Source: Pigoraptor chileana (lineage: Eukaryota; Opisthokonta; Filasterea). Taken from it: a stretch of DNA of 26,489 nucleotides. Made by a program: the position numbers and the translations under genes. The number at the start of each line of letters is the position of its first letter. The stretch's first letter is position 1. Positions 15,966-26,410 of this stretch are shown piece after piece. The stretch covers positions 1-26,489 of the forward strand of contig CALSCR010003602.1 in NCBI GenBank assembly GCA_943704495.1. Reading direction: 5' to 3'. The notes under the pieces were generated by a model. The model was given only the letters and a program-made list of their open reading frames with translations. It made no database searches and was not told the origin of the DNA.

Positions 15966-16655
15966 ATATGTGCAGTGCGATGAATCGGCGGGTGAATGAT
16001 GAATGGAAGTTCGCAAGGGGCCTTTTTTTGTGAGTCACCCACGGGAGGGAAGAGGGTGTGAATTTGTAGTTCTTTCCTCTTTTCGACAACCACGAACGGC
16101 CGGGTCACTCGGGATTATGATCAGTGTTTGTGGCACGGTTTCAATGGATGGTGTGTATTGAGCTTGGCATGATCTGTTTCCTTGTCACACTATTTTGACT
16201 TTCAGATGCTGCTTGCGGTGTGGCTTTTCATAGGCTTTAAATCACTGCCGTTTATTGTAACCACTTGCGTTGAACTCATCATTCTTTGGGCTAAGTTGCC
16301 GCCGGCCGCAGACCAGCAAGCCTGAATCGTCCGCTGAGTCGACGCAATACTGCACCATCAAAAGAAGCTGACTTACTGAACGGCACTGAAGCGCACGGCT
16401 GCGACGAGGCATCGCTACTGTGCTTCACATTAATCAGACCGGAGTTATGATATAAGTGCGGACCGATTGCATCCCACGGCACCTGTCGACCGACACACTG
16501 GAACATCAGAATTCCCCAGACCGGGCGTCTGAGTACTCCGTAGACTGCGTCGGTTGCGGCACGGGCGGCAAACACTCAGCTCAGTCCCGACTGAACACAC
16601 CACAGTGTGCTTCTCGACGTTGACAGCGCTCCAACGACACTCGAACGAGCTGAAG

Positions 16656-18782
16656 ATGCAAGATACCCTCGACACCACGATGCTTACTGGGCGAATCGCA
16701 TCGTCCCAGAAGCCATGCGATGCCGATCTATGGATCATTCACATGCATCTCGGACTCGGTCTCGACGTGAAGAAAAGCTTCAGTGTGCAGCCATGCTTGC
16801 AAAACAGCGACTATTCAGCGCCACTCAGAGTTGATAAGGCTCTGAGTCAGGTATCACCGCTGTTGACCCACGTGCACTCGGATTCGGTCGATGAGTGCGG
16901 TGCGCCCTTCATCGTGCACGTCTCTAGTGCAGCCAACAACGACTACTACGCCCATTATCCACAAGCATTTTGGCCGTTTTGCTACTCAACTTTGCCCATC
17001 TTTGTTAGCGACGCTGCTGAGTCGCAAGACCCGCTTCAGCATGTCCCTTCGGCGGTCGATGACTGCAGCCGCACTGACTGCGCGGTCGGCGTCCACGTGG
17101 GCGGCGACCAAGAACAACATTCATCGTTGTCGTGCTCGGAAGAGCCGAGTTGGTGCGACTGGTCAGACATAGATATGGAGACGATTGACTACGACGCAGA
17201 TGGACTGTTTTTGGGAAACAGCCTTGGGATGAGCGCGTTTACAGATCCGCCACCCTTCCACGATGACGACACGCAGTCGACGGGCACCTATTCCTACCAC
17301 TCTTCCCTTCTTGCCTCTCAGGACCAGACAGGCGAAGAAACGTTCCACGCCCACGACCGATTAGAATTCATACACCCGCCGGCGATATGGTCGACGGGAA
17401 CGGCGAGTGTGGGCGGAGCCGCTACATGTTATGCACATGCCTGTGTACAGCCAAGAGCCACCGCGACTTGCCATGCCGAGCAGACAGCGACAACTGCAAG
17501 TGTCGGAGATGGATGCCAGCACGATCTCACCGAGCCTGTCCATATGCAGACACAAGGCGACACTGCTGGATCGTTGCGGTCCGCGTTTGAGACTACCAAC
17601 GACGGATGCGCGGATGCCTCTGAAATTTATTATCGTGCGCCTCCACGCGACGAAACCACTGGCACAGGGCCGTGTGTGGCGGCAACTCCACAACCGATGG
17701 GACATGGCGAGACTGTGGAGCGCGACCACAACCACAACGCCTGTCACAGCACCATTTCCTTTGGTGCCGTATCATCGACGGCAGTGCTGCAGGTTGCAAG
17801 TGCGTGGCTTGGGCAGCACGGTCGCGGCGTCGTGAAGTGCAACTCGCTGAGGACGACCGCATCCACTTATTTGAAAGCCGCAGCACACACGGCTCGACAA
17901 TTTGCATTGATACCACATACGGACATATGCTCACCTGCAGAGAATCCATCGCCCACCGACAACGGCTTGAAAGGCACTACATCGTACGGTAACGAATTGC
18001 CGCACATGCGAGGTGCGTTCATAAGCAGCGCCGCCAGTTGCGCCAATAGCTTGACATCACGTCCTGCGCGCCACGACAAGGTGACTGCAGTTCTGCAAGT
18101 CGCCGTCGGCGGCGTGTGTAGTCCTAAGCAACGACGAAAGCTTCGTGGAGTGGCGACAATCACTCCGCGAGGGGCGTCCCCGGCTGTCCACGGCGTCCGG
18201 TCGCGAGCGTGCGTTGCAAAGCGGCGGCCTTCTTCGTGCTCGGCTCAATCGGAGGTGACCTGGCCGACACTTGACAGTCGCAGCGTGTTTGGGCACCCTT
18301 CCGCTTCCCTGACACTGGCGAGCCCCGCCGACTCTTGCCTCGAGAGTGCCAAGATGGACAATAGCACTGGTGTCGACACGCTTGCATCCATCGCCGATGA
18401 CTGTCGCAGTGCTTCTTCGCAGAGTGTGCAGACTCTCAGCTGCAGTGAAACCGGAGTGTCTAATTGCACCGTGTCGCCAGCAGACGATGCACGCCGATCA
18501 AGTCCTCCAACAACACATAGTTCGCCCGACTCTTTGCATGGACAGGCATCGTCGGCCGCCGCCAGTCCCGCAACAGTGCACGTGTCGCAGCATTCGGTCG
18601 GGAGTGTCGATGCCAGCGCAGTCGCCATGCTGATCGCAGGGGCGTCGGCGGCGGGTGTCGGTGGAGCGCCGCGCGGTTGCAATGGAGGTCTTTATGGTTA
18701 CTACGCGGACGACCGGTTCGCCAAAAAGGTGTCGCATAGAGAGGCCGTCGTGAGCTTTCTCAGCCGATCGTCCTTGAACTGA
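16656..18782 (+). CDS. Unknown Ser/Thr/Cys/His-rich protein with acidic patch
   Basis: Not recognised. The ATG at 16656 opens a 708-residue frame without introns (a TTG-started extension to 16554 is disregarded) and the stop is TGA 18780-18782. The protein is low in structure and unusually rich in Ser, Thr, Cys, His and Ala. Residues about 163-188 (SWCDWSDIDMETIDYDADG then LFLG) mix acidic and bulky hydrophobic residues like a transactivation domain. A seven-residue motif TAVLQVA occurs twice (17778-17798 and 18084-18104) with different codons. A basic cluster SPKQRRKLRG near 18120-18150 could be a nuclear signal. The C-terminus (YYADDRFAKKVSHREAVV then SFLSRSS) is the most conserved-looking part and faintly recalls short CCT/Jas-type basic helices, which I do not rely on. 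A transcription-factor-like role is inference. Confidence 0.62.
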   Translation: MQDTLDTTMLTGRIASSQKPCDADLWIIHMHLGLGLDVKKSFSVQPCLQNSDYSAPLRVDKALSQVSPLLTHVHSDSVDECGAPFIVHVSSAANNDYYAHYPQAFWPFCYSTLPIFVSDAAESQDPLQHVPSAVDDCSRTDCAVGVHVGGDQEQHSSLSCSEEPSWCDWSDIDMETIDYDADGLFLGNSLGMSAFTDPPPFHDDDTQSTGTYSYHSSLLASQDQTGEETFHAHDRLEFIHPPAIWSTGTASVGGAATCYAHACVQPRATATCHAEQTATTASVGDGCQHDLTEPVHMQTQGDTAGSLRSAFETTNDGCADASEIYYRAPPRDETTGTGPCVAATPQPMGHGETVERDHNHNACHSTISFGAVSSTAVLQVASAWLGQHGRGVVKCNSLRTTASTYLKAAAHTARQFALIPHTDICSPAENPSPTDNGLKGTTSYGNELPHMRGAFISSAASCANSLTSRPARHDKVTAVLQVAVGGVCSPKQRRKLRGVATITPRGASPAVHGVRSRACVAKRRPSSCSAQSEVTWPTLDSRSVFGHPSASLTLASPADSCLESAKMDNSTGVDTLASIADDCRSASSQSVQTLSCSETGVSNCTVSPADDARRSSPPTTHSSPDSLHGQASSAAASPATVHVSQHSVGSVDASAVAMLIAGASAAGVGGAPRGCNGGLYGYYADDRFAKKVSHREAVVSFLSRSSLN

Positions 18783-19580
18783 AAATATTTTCCGAATCAC
18801 GTGCAACTCGTAAATATATACACATTGGCTCGGCAGAGATGTTCTAGACTCCTCCTATTGTCGGGTATATCAACAAATTCATGTCTCCATCGATAAAGTC
18901 GTGAGTTCTGTCGATATTAATGCAACTTATATTTAAATAAATAGCATTAAAATGCAAGTTGTGCGCGTCGCTTACCGGGCAGGCAGACACTGGCCGGAGA
19001 CGCGATAGCGCAAATCATGCATCGATGTTCGTGAATGGGATATTCGGACCATACAATTTTCCCTCGCAAAATGCCATTTACAATTTGCGTAACACACAAA
19101 CTGAGACAGGAACGATGTCAAATCACAGACATGAAGTCCCGAAAGATTTAAGATACCCTATATGCAAAAAGAGATTAACTAGCAATCCGAGATCTCGCCA
19201 ACCGGTGTCTAGAGGGAGTCTGGAGAAATTATGCTGAGTGCGGCTCAGGACAACTTCCTTTGGGGTTGAGAGGCACTTGTGCGCACGTGACATCACGTGG
19301 AGACCTTTCCCGCTTTTTTGCGCTCGGCTGATTTTTGGCGCGCAGTGAGCGGCGCTGCACTCTCATCCCGCACATTGCGCCAACTAGCATCATTGTGTTT
19401 ATGCACTCTGTCAAACAAACAAAAAAGCCCCCGCATCGCCCAGACAAGTTACTCTCGACAGTCTCTTCACTCTCTTGTTAGTCAAACCCTTTCTGAGCCG
19501 GGACTAGTGTGCTCATTGCGTGTGTTTTAATGAATCGACCTGCACACACGCATGCTGTTTAAGTATACCTCTCTGCCATC
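18783..19580. other. Spacer upstream of the FHA-GTPase gene
   Basis: 798 bp. The first part is the 3' UTR of the preceding gene, with AT-rich sequence at 18905-18955 (ATATTTAAATAAATAG) that could contain its poly(A) signal. The second part is the GTPase promoter, with paired E-boxes at 19284-19299 and a CT-rich stretch near 19455-19480. No gene seen. Confidence 0.45.
19284..19299. promoter_or_regulatory. Paired E-boxes, 10 bp apart
   Basis: CACGTG at 19284-19289 and again at 19294-19299 (CACGTGACATCACGTG). The centres are 10 bp apart, one helical turn, so two bHLH dimers could sit on the same face. About 280 bp upstream of the proposed GTPase start codon. Function inferred. Confidence 0.5.
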
Positions 19581-22500
19581 ATGACGAAGCTTCATTTGCG
19601 ACGCTCCTCTGAGGTGGAAAAGTCTATAGTGGATGTACCGGACATCTTTCAGTGGGTATCGGACGTCACATTTGTTGTTTTTGTATCTTTGCTCCCTTTG
19701 CGGGGGTTGATTTTTTAGTAATCGCCAGCAGATGTGGGTCTTTTCCCTCTGTTGCCATTTTCTCAGAAATTTATGCAGGTTGATATGGAAGCCCATTTTA
19801 TAGTCGCCTAACACGTGTGTGCCTATTCTAATCTGCGCGCGCAGCCCCAAGCATGGTGCAAACATTGTCGGTCGTCAGCCAACGTGCGATATTTTCCTCG
19901 ACAACTCCGCGCGCCAAATATCACGCAAGCATGCCATCTTTTCGTATGACGCAGGCGCAGGAAAGGCATCAATTCTCGACCTTAACAGTGTTAACGGCGT
20001 TTGTGTCGACAGCATATGCATCGCACAAGACGAGACACCGCTGCGCATTGGAAATGTGATCTCGTTTGGGTGTGCACCCAAAGGCGCCAAGGGGGTTCGC
20101 TTTGAGCGGCCCGACTGCGAACTCGTGTACGTGCTGGAGGAGTGCAACTGCGATGAACTTACTGCCAGTGGACGCTCGCACGTCTCTGCGGGAGTCAACC
20201 CTCCCAGGGTCAGCTTTGACCAGACACTGTCGTTTTACTCACAACACTCTGACTCATCGCATGCGGCTGCGCGCACAGATGGACCGGGTGGCAAGGCGGA
20301 CGCTCTCAGTCCCGCGATCGCCAACAAAAGGACTAGCTCTGGCGTCAACGGCTCATTGTATACTCCGTCGTTCGCGCCAAATCGCACACGAGAGGTCTCG
20401 GTGCACTCACCACGTGACACGGGTTGTGTTGTGTCGCCTGCGGGTCCAACGCCGCGGGCAAACTCGGGAGGGCGCATGCCTGCTACACCGAATTCTGCCC
20501 CCCGCAGAACCACGACCCACACCACAGCACCATCCTCACACGTGCAGTCCTCCTACACGAATATACGGGTGAACTTCGTTGAAGAGGAGGAGGAGGAGGA
20601 CGGGAATGAGCGCGACGAAATAGACGTCGATGTGCTCGCATCGGTCGACATGGAGAGTATTGGTAACAGTCCACCGCCAGTCCCCATGGAAACATCTCCC
20701 GCGATTACGCGCAAGAGCAGCAGGGCATCGCAGTCGCAGTCGCAGTCGCAGTCGCAGTCGCAGTCGCAGTCGCAGTCGCAGTCTTCTGATGTGGCCTTTG
20801 TCGACGAAACGAAAAAGATAACAATGAAGAAAGCAAAGAGCCACGCAGCTGTCTCGCCCGCCAGGGAAAAGAGGGCGCAAGCACACCACACACCCTCACA
20901 AACACAACCGCCAGTCCCCATGGAATCCTCTCCCGCGGTTAAGCGCAAGAGCAGCAGGGCATCGCAGTCGCAGTCGCAGTCGTCTGATGTGGTCTTTATC
21001 GACGAAACGACTAAGAAAACAAGGAAGCAAGCGAAGAGCCCTGCATCTGTCTCGCCCGTCAGGGAAAAGAGGGCGCATGCACACCACACACCCTCACAAA
21101 CACAACCGCCAGTCTTCACGGAAGCCTCTCCCGCGGTTAAGCGCAAGAGCAGCAGGGCGTCGCAGTCGCAGTCGCAGTCGCAGTCGCAGTCGCAGTCGTC
21201 TGATGTGGTCTTTATCGACGAAACAGCGAAGAAAACAACGAGGCAAGCAAAGAGCCCTGCATCTGTCTCGCCCGCCGGTGAAAAGAGGGCGCGAGCACGC
21301 CAGACATCCGCACAAACGCTACCACAGTCGCAGACGGCACATGCGCAAGTACCTCAGACACAGCTGACGCAAGTGTCGGAGGCCGCACGACAACTGCGCC
21401 TTCGCGTGGCGAAGCTACTTGAGGCACCGGTGACCAAAAAGGCAAATAAGCCGGCAGAAGACGATCCCATAGAAACATCAGGCTCTGAGGAGGATGAGCA
21501 GAACATTAACAACGACAGAGACAATGGCGCGCGCCCGGGTGCAGGCGCTGGTGCTGCAGTCCCCGGCAGCCCCGAGGAAATCGTCGAAAAGTGTTCTCGG
21601 GCATTGGCAGAGGTGCGTCCGTTGCTTGCGGCGGGCGTGGCCACGCGGCAGTATCTCGAAGACTGGACAAGGGAGTGCGATCGGCTTTCGGGCATGTTGA
21701 AGCAGCCTGCGACGATCATTGCTGTTGTGGGTGACACTGGGAGCGGCAAGTCCAGCCTCATGAACGCACTGCTTGGGCAGACGAACATTCTGCCGACGTC
21801 TGGGATGCGCGCTTGCACTGCCGTCGTTGTTGAAATTGAGCACATCTCCAAGTCGGCAACGCCGCGAATGGCCAAGTGGGTGGTTTTTTTGCAGGCAGTT
21901 GTGTGTCTTAATTGTATATTGTGTGCGTGTGAGTGTGTGTGTGTATGCGTGTGTGCGAAAGGTGTAGTGAAATTTTATTTAATTTTCGATACTGTTGTTT
22001 GCCCTCTCTGTTTGACAATCGCACTTTCGCCAACTTTCGTCCTCACCCAGCCCTAGCTCATGCTCTTGTGCGTCTATCCAAACCAAATCCTCAAACACCT
22101 CCGCACTCATGTAGATTCGAGGCGGTGATCGAATTTTTGGCGCGCGAGGAGTGGGATGCCGAGCTCAACGTGCTGAAGGCTGAGGCGTTTTCCAGGGAAG
22201 GTCGTCTGCGTGCACAGGCAGACGACGCCGAGACCGAATCTGCTCGGCGTAAAATAGAGGCAGTTTACGGCAAGCGCATTCGCCACATTGACGAGCTGAA
22301 CGAAGACAACGAAATCACGCGACAGCTGGGCAAAAAGCTTACCGTGCGTTCCAACAAACCCGCCGACTTCCGCAGACAACTTGATCGCTATATCGACTCG
22401 ACAACAAACGACACGGCGAAGCGCAAGGGTAAAAACGCACCCGTTGCCGTCTTCACGAAGGAGCACTGGCCGATAGTGAAGAAAGTGACAGTGCGTGGCC

Positions 22501-25500
22501 CGTTTGATGTGCTTTCGAGTGGGGCGCGAATGGTGGACCTTCCTGGGGTGCGAGACAGCAACGCCGCCCGCGATCGCATTGCAAAGGACTATCTCAAGAA
22601 CTGCAATACGGTGTGGATTGTGAGCAACATCACTCGCGCTGTGGACGACAAGACGGCGAAGGAGCTGCTTGGTGAAAGCTTCAAGCGGCAGGTGCGGCCC
22701 GATTTGAGTCGTTTATGTGTGTGCATTGTTATCTGAAGTAGCAGGGGGATGTCTGCATTTTCTTGGGTTCGGGTATGTACTAACGGGTTTATCTCGCCCT
22801 CTTCGCGCTCCTTTCCCCTCGATTGTCCACGCGAACGCACTTTTCCCGATGCATTATTTTCTTTCTTTCTCGCAGCTTCTCATGGACGGGCAGTACGCAT
22901 CCTCCTCGATTTCGTTCATCTGCACAAAGACCGATGTCATTTCGCCGACAGAGACAATTAAGGCACTTCAGTTGGAGGACGACTGCTCTCCTTTCTTTGC
23001 CGAAATTAAAGATCAGAAGAAAAAGAAGCGCGATGCCGCGGCCGTTGCGCGTGAGGCGGGTGCAATGGTCAAGGAGCACAAGAAGAACCTCCGCACTCTC
23101 GACAGAGAAATTGCATCCCTCAACGACGTCGTCGATGCGGAGACGCAAAAACCCGACGGAGAGAGGAACGACGGCGACATTGGTGAATACACTCTTACCC
23201 TCGAGGAGCTCAAGGCGGTGCGACTGGAGACGGAGGGCGAGCTGAAAAAGTTGAACCAAAAGGTGACTGGGTGTAAGAACGTCGAGGCAAAAGCAGACCT
23301 TGCCATTGAGGCGGAGAACAAGAAGATAAAGACGCTGTGTGCGCGTGCCAGAAACGAATTTGCGCGCGAGCAGATTGCAAGGGACTTTCGCGCGGGTCTC
23401 CGTCAGATGATACGAAAGGCCGAACGCATCAATCGGCGGCGTCTGAACGGGGGAGTGCGCGGGGGAATGAACAACGCCAACAACAATGCCAACCACAACA
23501 ACAACGGCGACGGCGACGGCGATGAGGAGGAAGACGACGACGACGATGATGATGAGTATGATGAGGAGGAGGATGGTGAGGAGGGCGATGCGGTCGGAGG
23601 CACGTCGCTGCCCGTGTTCACCGTTTCGTCGGCGGACTACATGAAGCTGAAGGGAGGCCTCGCCAGAGACGGTACAACAAGCGCATTTGATGATGTCGAG
23701 GATACTGGAGTGCCGCATCTCATGAAGCACGTGCACACGACCACGCGGCGGCGGCGTGGAGAGAATGCAAGGAGGCTTCTCCGCGACGTGCGCGCATTGC
23801 TTCAGACGATTCTCACGCAGTTTGCGCAGGCGTCGGAGGGTGCACTCCCGTTTGCGGAGAAGGCAAAACTTGCGTTTGACCGACTCAGCAGCGACATTGC
23901 TGCATCCATTGCACAGGCAACATCCGAGGCCGTTGACGACATTCAGACGGCATTCAGAGTCCATCTCAACGGGAAAGTACACGCGGGTTCAATCAACGCG
24001 GAGGAGGCCGCACCCGAAGTGCAGTCAAAGTGGACCCGCAAGTACGACAAGCACAATCCCAGGCACAGCGGCCTTCATTTTATGACATTCCGCGCCACCG
24101 TCACTCGCGACGGTGAATACTTTTCGGGGACACGTGGCGCGATCAGCTTCAACACAGATCTTGCTGAACCCATGTACGAGTGTTTTTCTGCGGCGTGGGA
24201 GGCGTTGTTTACAATGCTTATTCCAGAGACGTTGCGTGAGCTTGTGGGATCTGTTGCCGCCTGCGTGAAGAAGGCGCACGCTGCAATGGTGGAGGCTGTG
24301 TCGCTCGTGTCGGAGGGGACGGAGGCCGCACAGTCGCGCGCGAGAATCGATGCGGTTGCCAAGCGATGCGAGGAGCTGTTTGCGACAATGGCTGAGCGGT
24401 TTATCGAGACAGTGTCGGAGAAGGTCAAGGAGCTCCAAAAGGAGGCCTCACGACAACTGCCGACGTACGTGCGTGAAGAGATGCACGATACGTATGCCGC
24501 GTGCGCTGGCGAGAGAGGCAGTGGATGCTACGATCGGATGCGAGCAACGATGGCTGGTGATGTCCAGCGGTTGGCGCCCACAATGTTCCTTGACGCCGCG
24601 CGTCAGTTGGAGCAGGAGACGGACGGCATCTCGAAGCACGTGACCTCTTCGGTGAAGCAAATGACCGCGACGGTGCCCACTAAGGTCTTGCGGGAAAACT
24701 ACAGCACGCTGTGGGAGAAGAATCTTGTCGTCGCGGATGCCGCGGCACGTGAGAGGGTGCTCACGTCCATCCGGGGCACTCTTTCACGGCTTCCCGAATC
24801 CTACGATGCGGTTGAGGTTGTGGAGGATGATGCACCTCCCGCTGATGCTGCTGTTGGTGGCGGTGCGAGAAAAGTCGCGAAGTGCGGCAAAGTGGCGTCA
24901 AGAGAAAAAAATGCAACAACTGATCCGGTTGTGATCGACTCTGGGGACGATGATGACGGGGAAGGCGCCAGTGACGTCGATATGGATGAGAATGACGTGG
25001 ACGGTGACAGCGACTTTGAGGTCTCAAAGAAGGAGGAGAAGAAGACGAAGACAAACGCAAAAGCGGCGAAGAGAAGGATGGAGGTCGACGCTGAGGAGCA
25101 TGCCGACCGGAGTGATGCGGATGACATCGATGAAGAGGGAGAGGGAGACGAAAGTGAAGAGGGAGAGGAGGAGGAAGCCGAAGATCAAGAGGGAGAGGAG
25201 GAAGAAGACCAAGAGGGAGAAGTCGACGAAGAACAAGAGGGAGAAGTCGACGAAGACCAACAGGGAGAAGAAGATCAAGAGGGAGAGGGAGATGACAGTT
25301 ACCCAGAAAACGAAGGCATCCAGGATGAGAATGGAGTGAGCGGGGAGAGTGAGGATGATGAGGATGACGATTACCAAGGAGAGAGCAGCCGTGATGAGGG
25401 CGGCGAATCGAGCGATGACGCCGACGACGCCGACGCCGACGCTGACGCAATTTCAAGCCTCCTTCGTAATGGATCGGACGAAATTGAGGTCAATTCGGAA

Positions 25501-25797
25501 CCGCCGTCATCCCAGGGACTCCGCGATGCCAGCACGCCCAACGCCGCCGCCGCCAAGAAACGGAAGCACTGCGACGACGACGATGACGAACATGACAGAC
25601 GCGCGAGCAGGTTGTCAAAGAGTCCCCGTACTGCCACGCCGACACGCACGAATGCGTCCAGGGCAGGCTCCGTCTGCAGTTCAGTGTCACGTGGCACGCC
25701 GAGGAAGAGTCCTGTGTCGCAGCGCTCATTTGAGTCTGACGGCGACGACGACGACAGCGAGGACGATGAGCTCCTTGCGTCGGCGGAAATGCAGTGA
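19581..25797 (+). CDS. FHA-domain, SLIP-GC-like nuclear GTPase, four exons
   Basis: A large dynamin-related GTPase of the nuclear SLIP-GC (NUGGC) type. Exons: 19581-19655 (tentative), 19804-21875, 22115-22691, 22876-25797; about 1,881 residues. Without exon 1 the frame is open from 19804. Exon 1 reads MTKLHLRRSSEVEKS and splices in phase (GTATCG donor, TATAG acceptor); an alternative joins 19705 to 19845. Domains in order: FHA (IVGRQPTCDIFLD, then ISRKHAIF, LNSVNGV), a phosphothreonine-binding fold; three tandem repeats (20674-21324) with SQ runs and SIM-like cores; GTPase G1 GDTGSGKS (21730-21753), candidate G2 Thr in CTAVVVEI, G3 DLPG (22536-22547) in VDLPGVRDSNAARDR, and G4 TKTD (22924-22935). 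The family block CNTVWIVSNITRAVDDKTA is clear. After it come coiled coil, an Asn/Asp/Glu insertion (23463-23600), a long helical stalk-like part, a SIM-like PVVIDSGDDDDG, acidic repeats and basic nuclear signals (AAKRRMEVD, AAKKRKH). All visible introns are GT-AG. Confidence 0.87.
20674..21324 (+). repeat. Three tandem SQ-cluster/SIM repeats in the GTPase
   Basis: Units start at 20674, 20908 and 21106 (78, 66 and 73 codons). Each reads roughly: PPVPMESSPAVKRKSSRA, a run of SQ dipeptides, SSDVVFIDET, a Lys-rich stretch with SPASVSP, then EKRAHAHHTPSQTQ. The SQ runs come from a CAGTCG hexanucleotide and differ in length (about nine, three and six SQ; 20728-20787, 20962-20985, 21160-21201). Most of the length difference between units is in these runs. 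High nucleotide identity between units suggests recent duplication. Confidence 0.93.
23463..23600 (+). repeat. Asn/Asp/Glu low-complexity insertion in the GTPase
   Basis: AAC- and GAC/GAG-type trinucleotide runs encode an Asn-rich then strongly acidic loop (NNANNNANHNNNGDGDGD followed by Asp/Glu runs) between predicted helical parts. Likely a disordered loop expanded by triplet slippage. Confidence 0.8.
25131..25310 (+). repeat. Acidic GAGGGAGAA-type repeats in GTPase tail
   Basis: Degenerate short repeats encode Glu/Gly/Asp/Gln units such as EDQEGE and GEVDEEQE. Two neighbouring 24-nt copies at 25210-25233 and 25234-25257 differ at one base. They build a long acidic tail near basic nuclear signals, typical of histone- or chromatin-contacting tails (inference). 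Confidence 0.85.
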
Positions 25798-26410
25798 GAC
25801 TGAAAATGCAGATAACAGCGAACAGACGTGTGTGTGTGTGTGTGTATGTGTGTCTATGTTTATTAAATTGCGCAGGGTGTGTGCCCATTTTGGCATCTGG
25901 CATCATCATTTGTACTTCTCTTTTTTATTTTTTGGCGCTGGGCTTTGGACAGCCCATCCGCCTTGATTTGCGTGCATTCCGTTGCCTTATTTCATTTTAT
26001 TTGCTCTTGTGCATGCGTGCGTTGTTGATTGCCTCTTTCTTTCTTTCTTCCCCGCAATCGCTTTCTCGTGTCCTTATTATATTGTGCTCTCGTGTGAGCT
26101 GCGTGCTATTTGCAGCCCCTGTGTTTTGCACAACTGGCACAACTTGCAACTTTGCACAATTAAGGCAATGTTGATGTCCTGCACAGTACAAAGACGCCGT
26201 TGAGTGCGGATGCCCCGATGTGTAGATTGTTGTTTGTGCCGCGGGGGGAGGGGGGGGGTTGTGATACTTTTTGTCATCGCATGCCGCTGTGCGTGATGGG
26301 TCGACTCAGAAAATGCTTTCTGCCGCAAGGCTGGTGGTGGTTGTGTGTGTGTGTGCGTGCGTATGTGTGTGTGCGTGTGTGTGTGTGCGTGTGTGTGTGT
26401 GTGTGTGTGC

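Larger units (their letters stand above)
13129..16655. other. 3.5 kb interval without a recognisable gene
   Basis: The two flanking genes point outward. Open frames here (such as 13578-14045 plus and 15570-15112 minus) show no recognisable domain and no convincing start context. Structures seen: an imperfect inverted repeat GGTTACT / AGTAACC at about 13400-13423, a TATATATGAGT repeat cluster at 14145-14252, a 12-nt palindrome GCCCTATAGGGC at 14379-14390, and an AT-rich block at about 15690-15965. Promoters of both flanking genes must lie in it. No tRNA, rRNA or transposase signature was found. Confidence 0.45.

Noticed and set aside
18700-18779. CCT or Jas domain in the 708-residue protein
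   Set aside because: KKVSHREAVVSFL resembles these motifs only over a few residues and lacks the basic second half; not enough for a call.
19706-19844. Alternative GTPase intron 1 (GTTGAT to GCGCGCAG)
   Set aside because: It is in frame, giving LLPLRGPKHGANIVGR, but the added exon part is T-rich like an intron. The TATAG acceptor at 19803 keeps a better FHA first strand. Kept only as an alternative.
22789-23982. 397-codon minus-strand open frame
   Set aside because: It is antisense to the conserved GTPase exon 4, is rich in Val/Ile/Leu runs created by the acidic repeats, and has no recognisable domain.
24761-25456. 231-codon minus-strand Arg/His/Leu-rich frame
   Set aside because: Mirror image of the GAG/GAC acidic repeats of the GTPase tail; a composition artefact.
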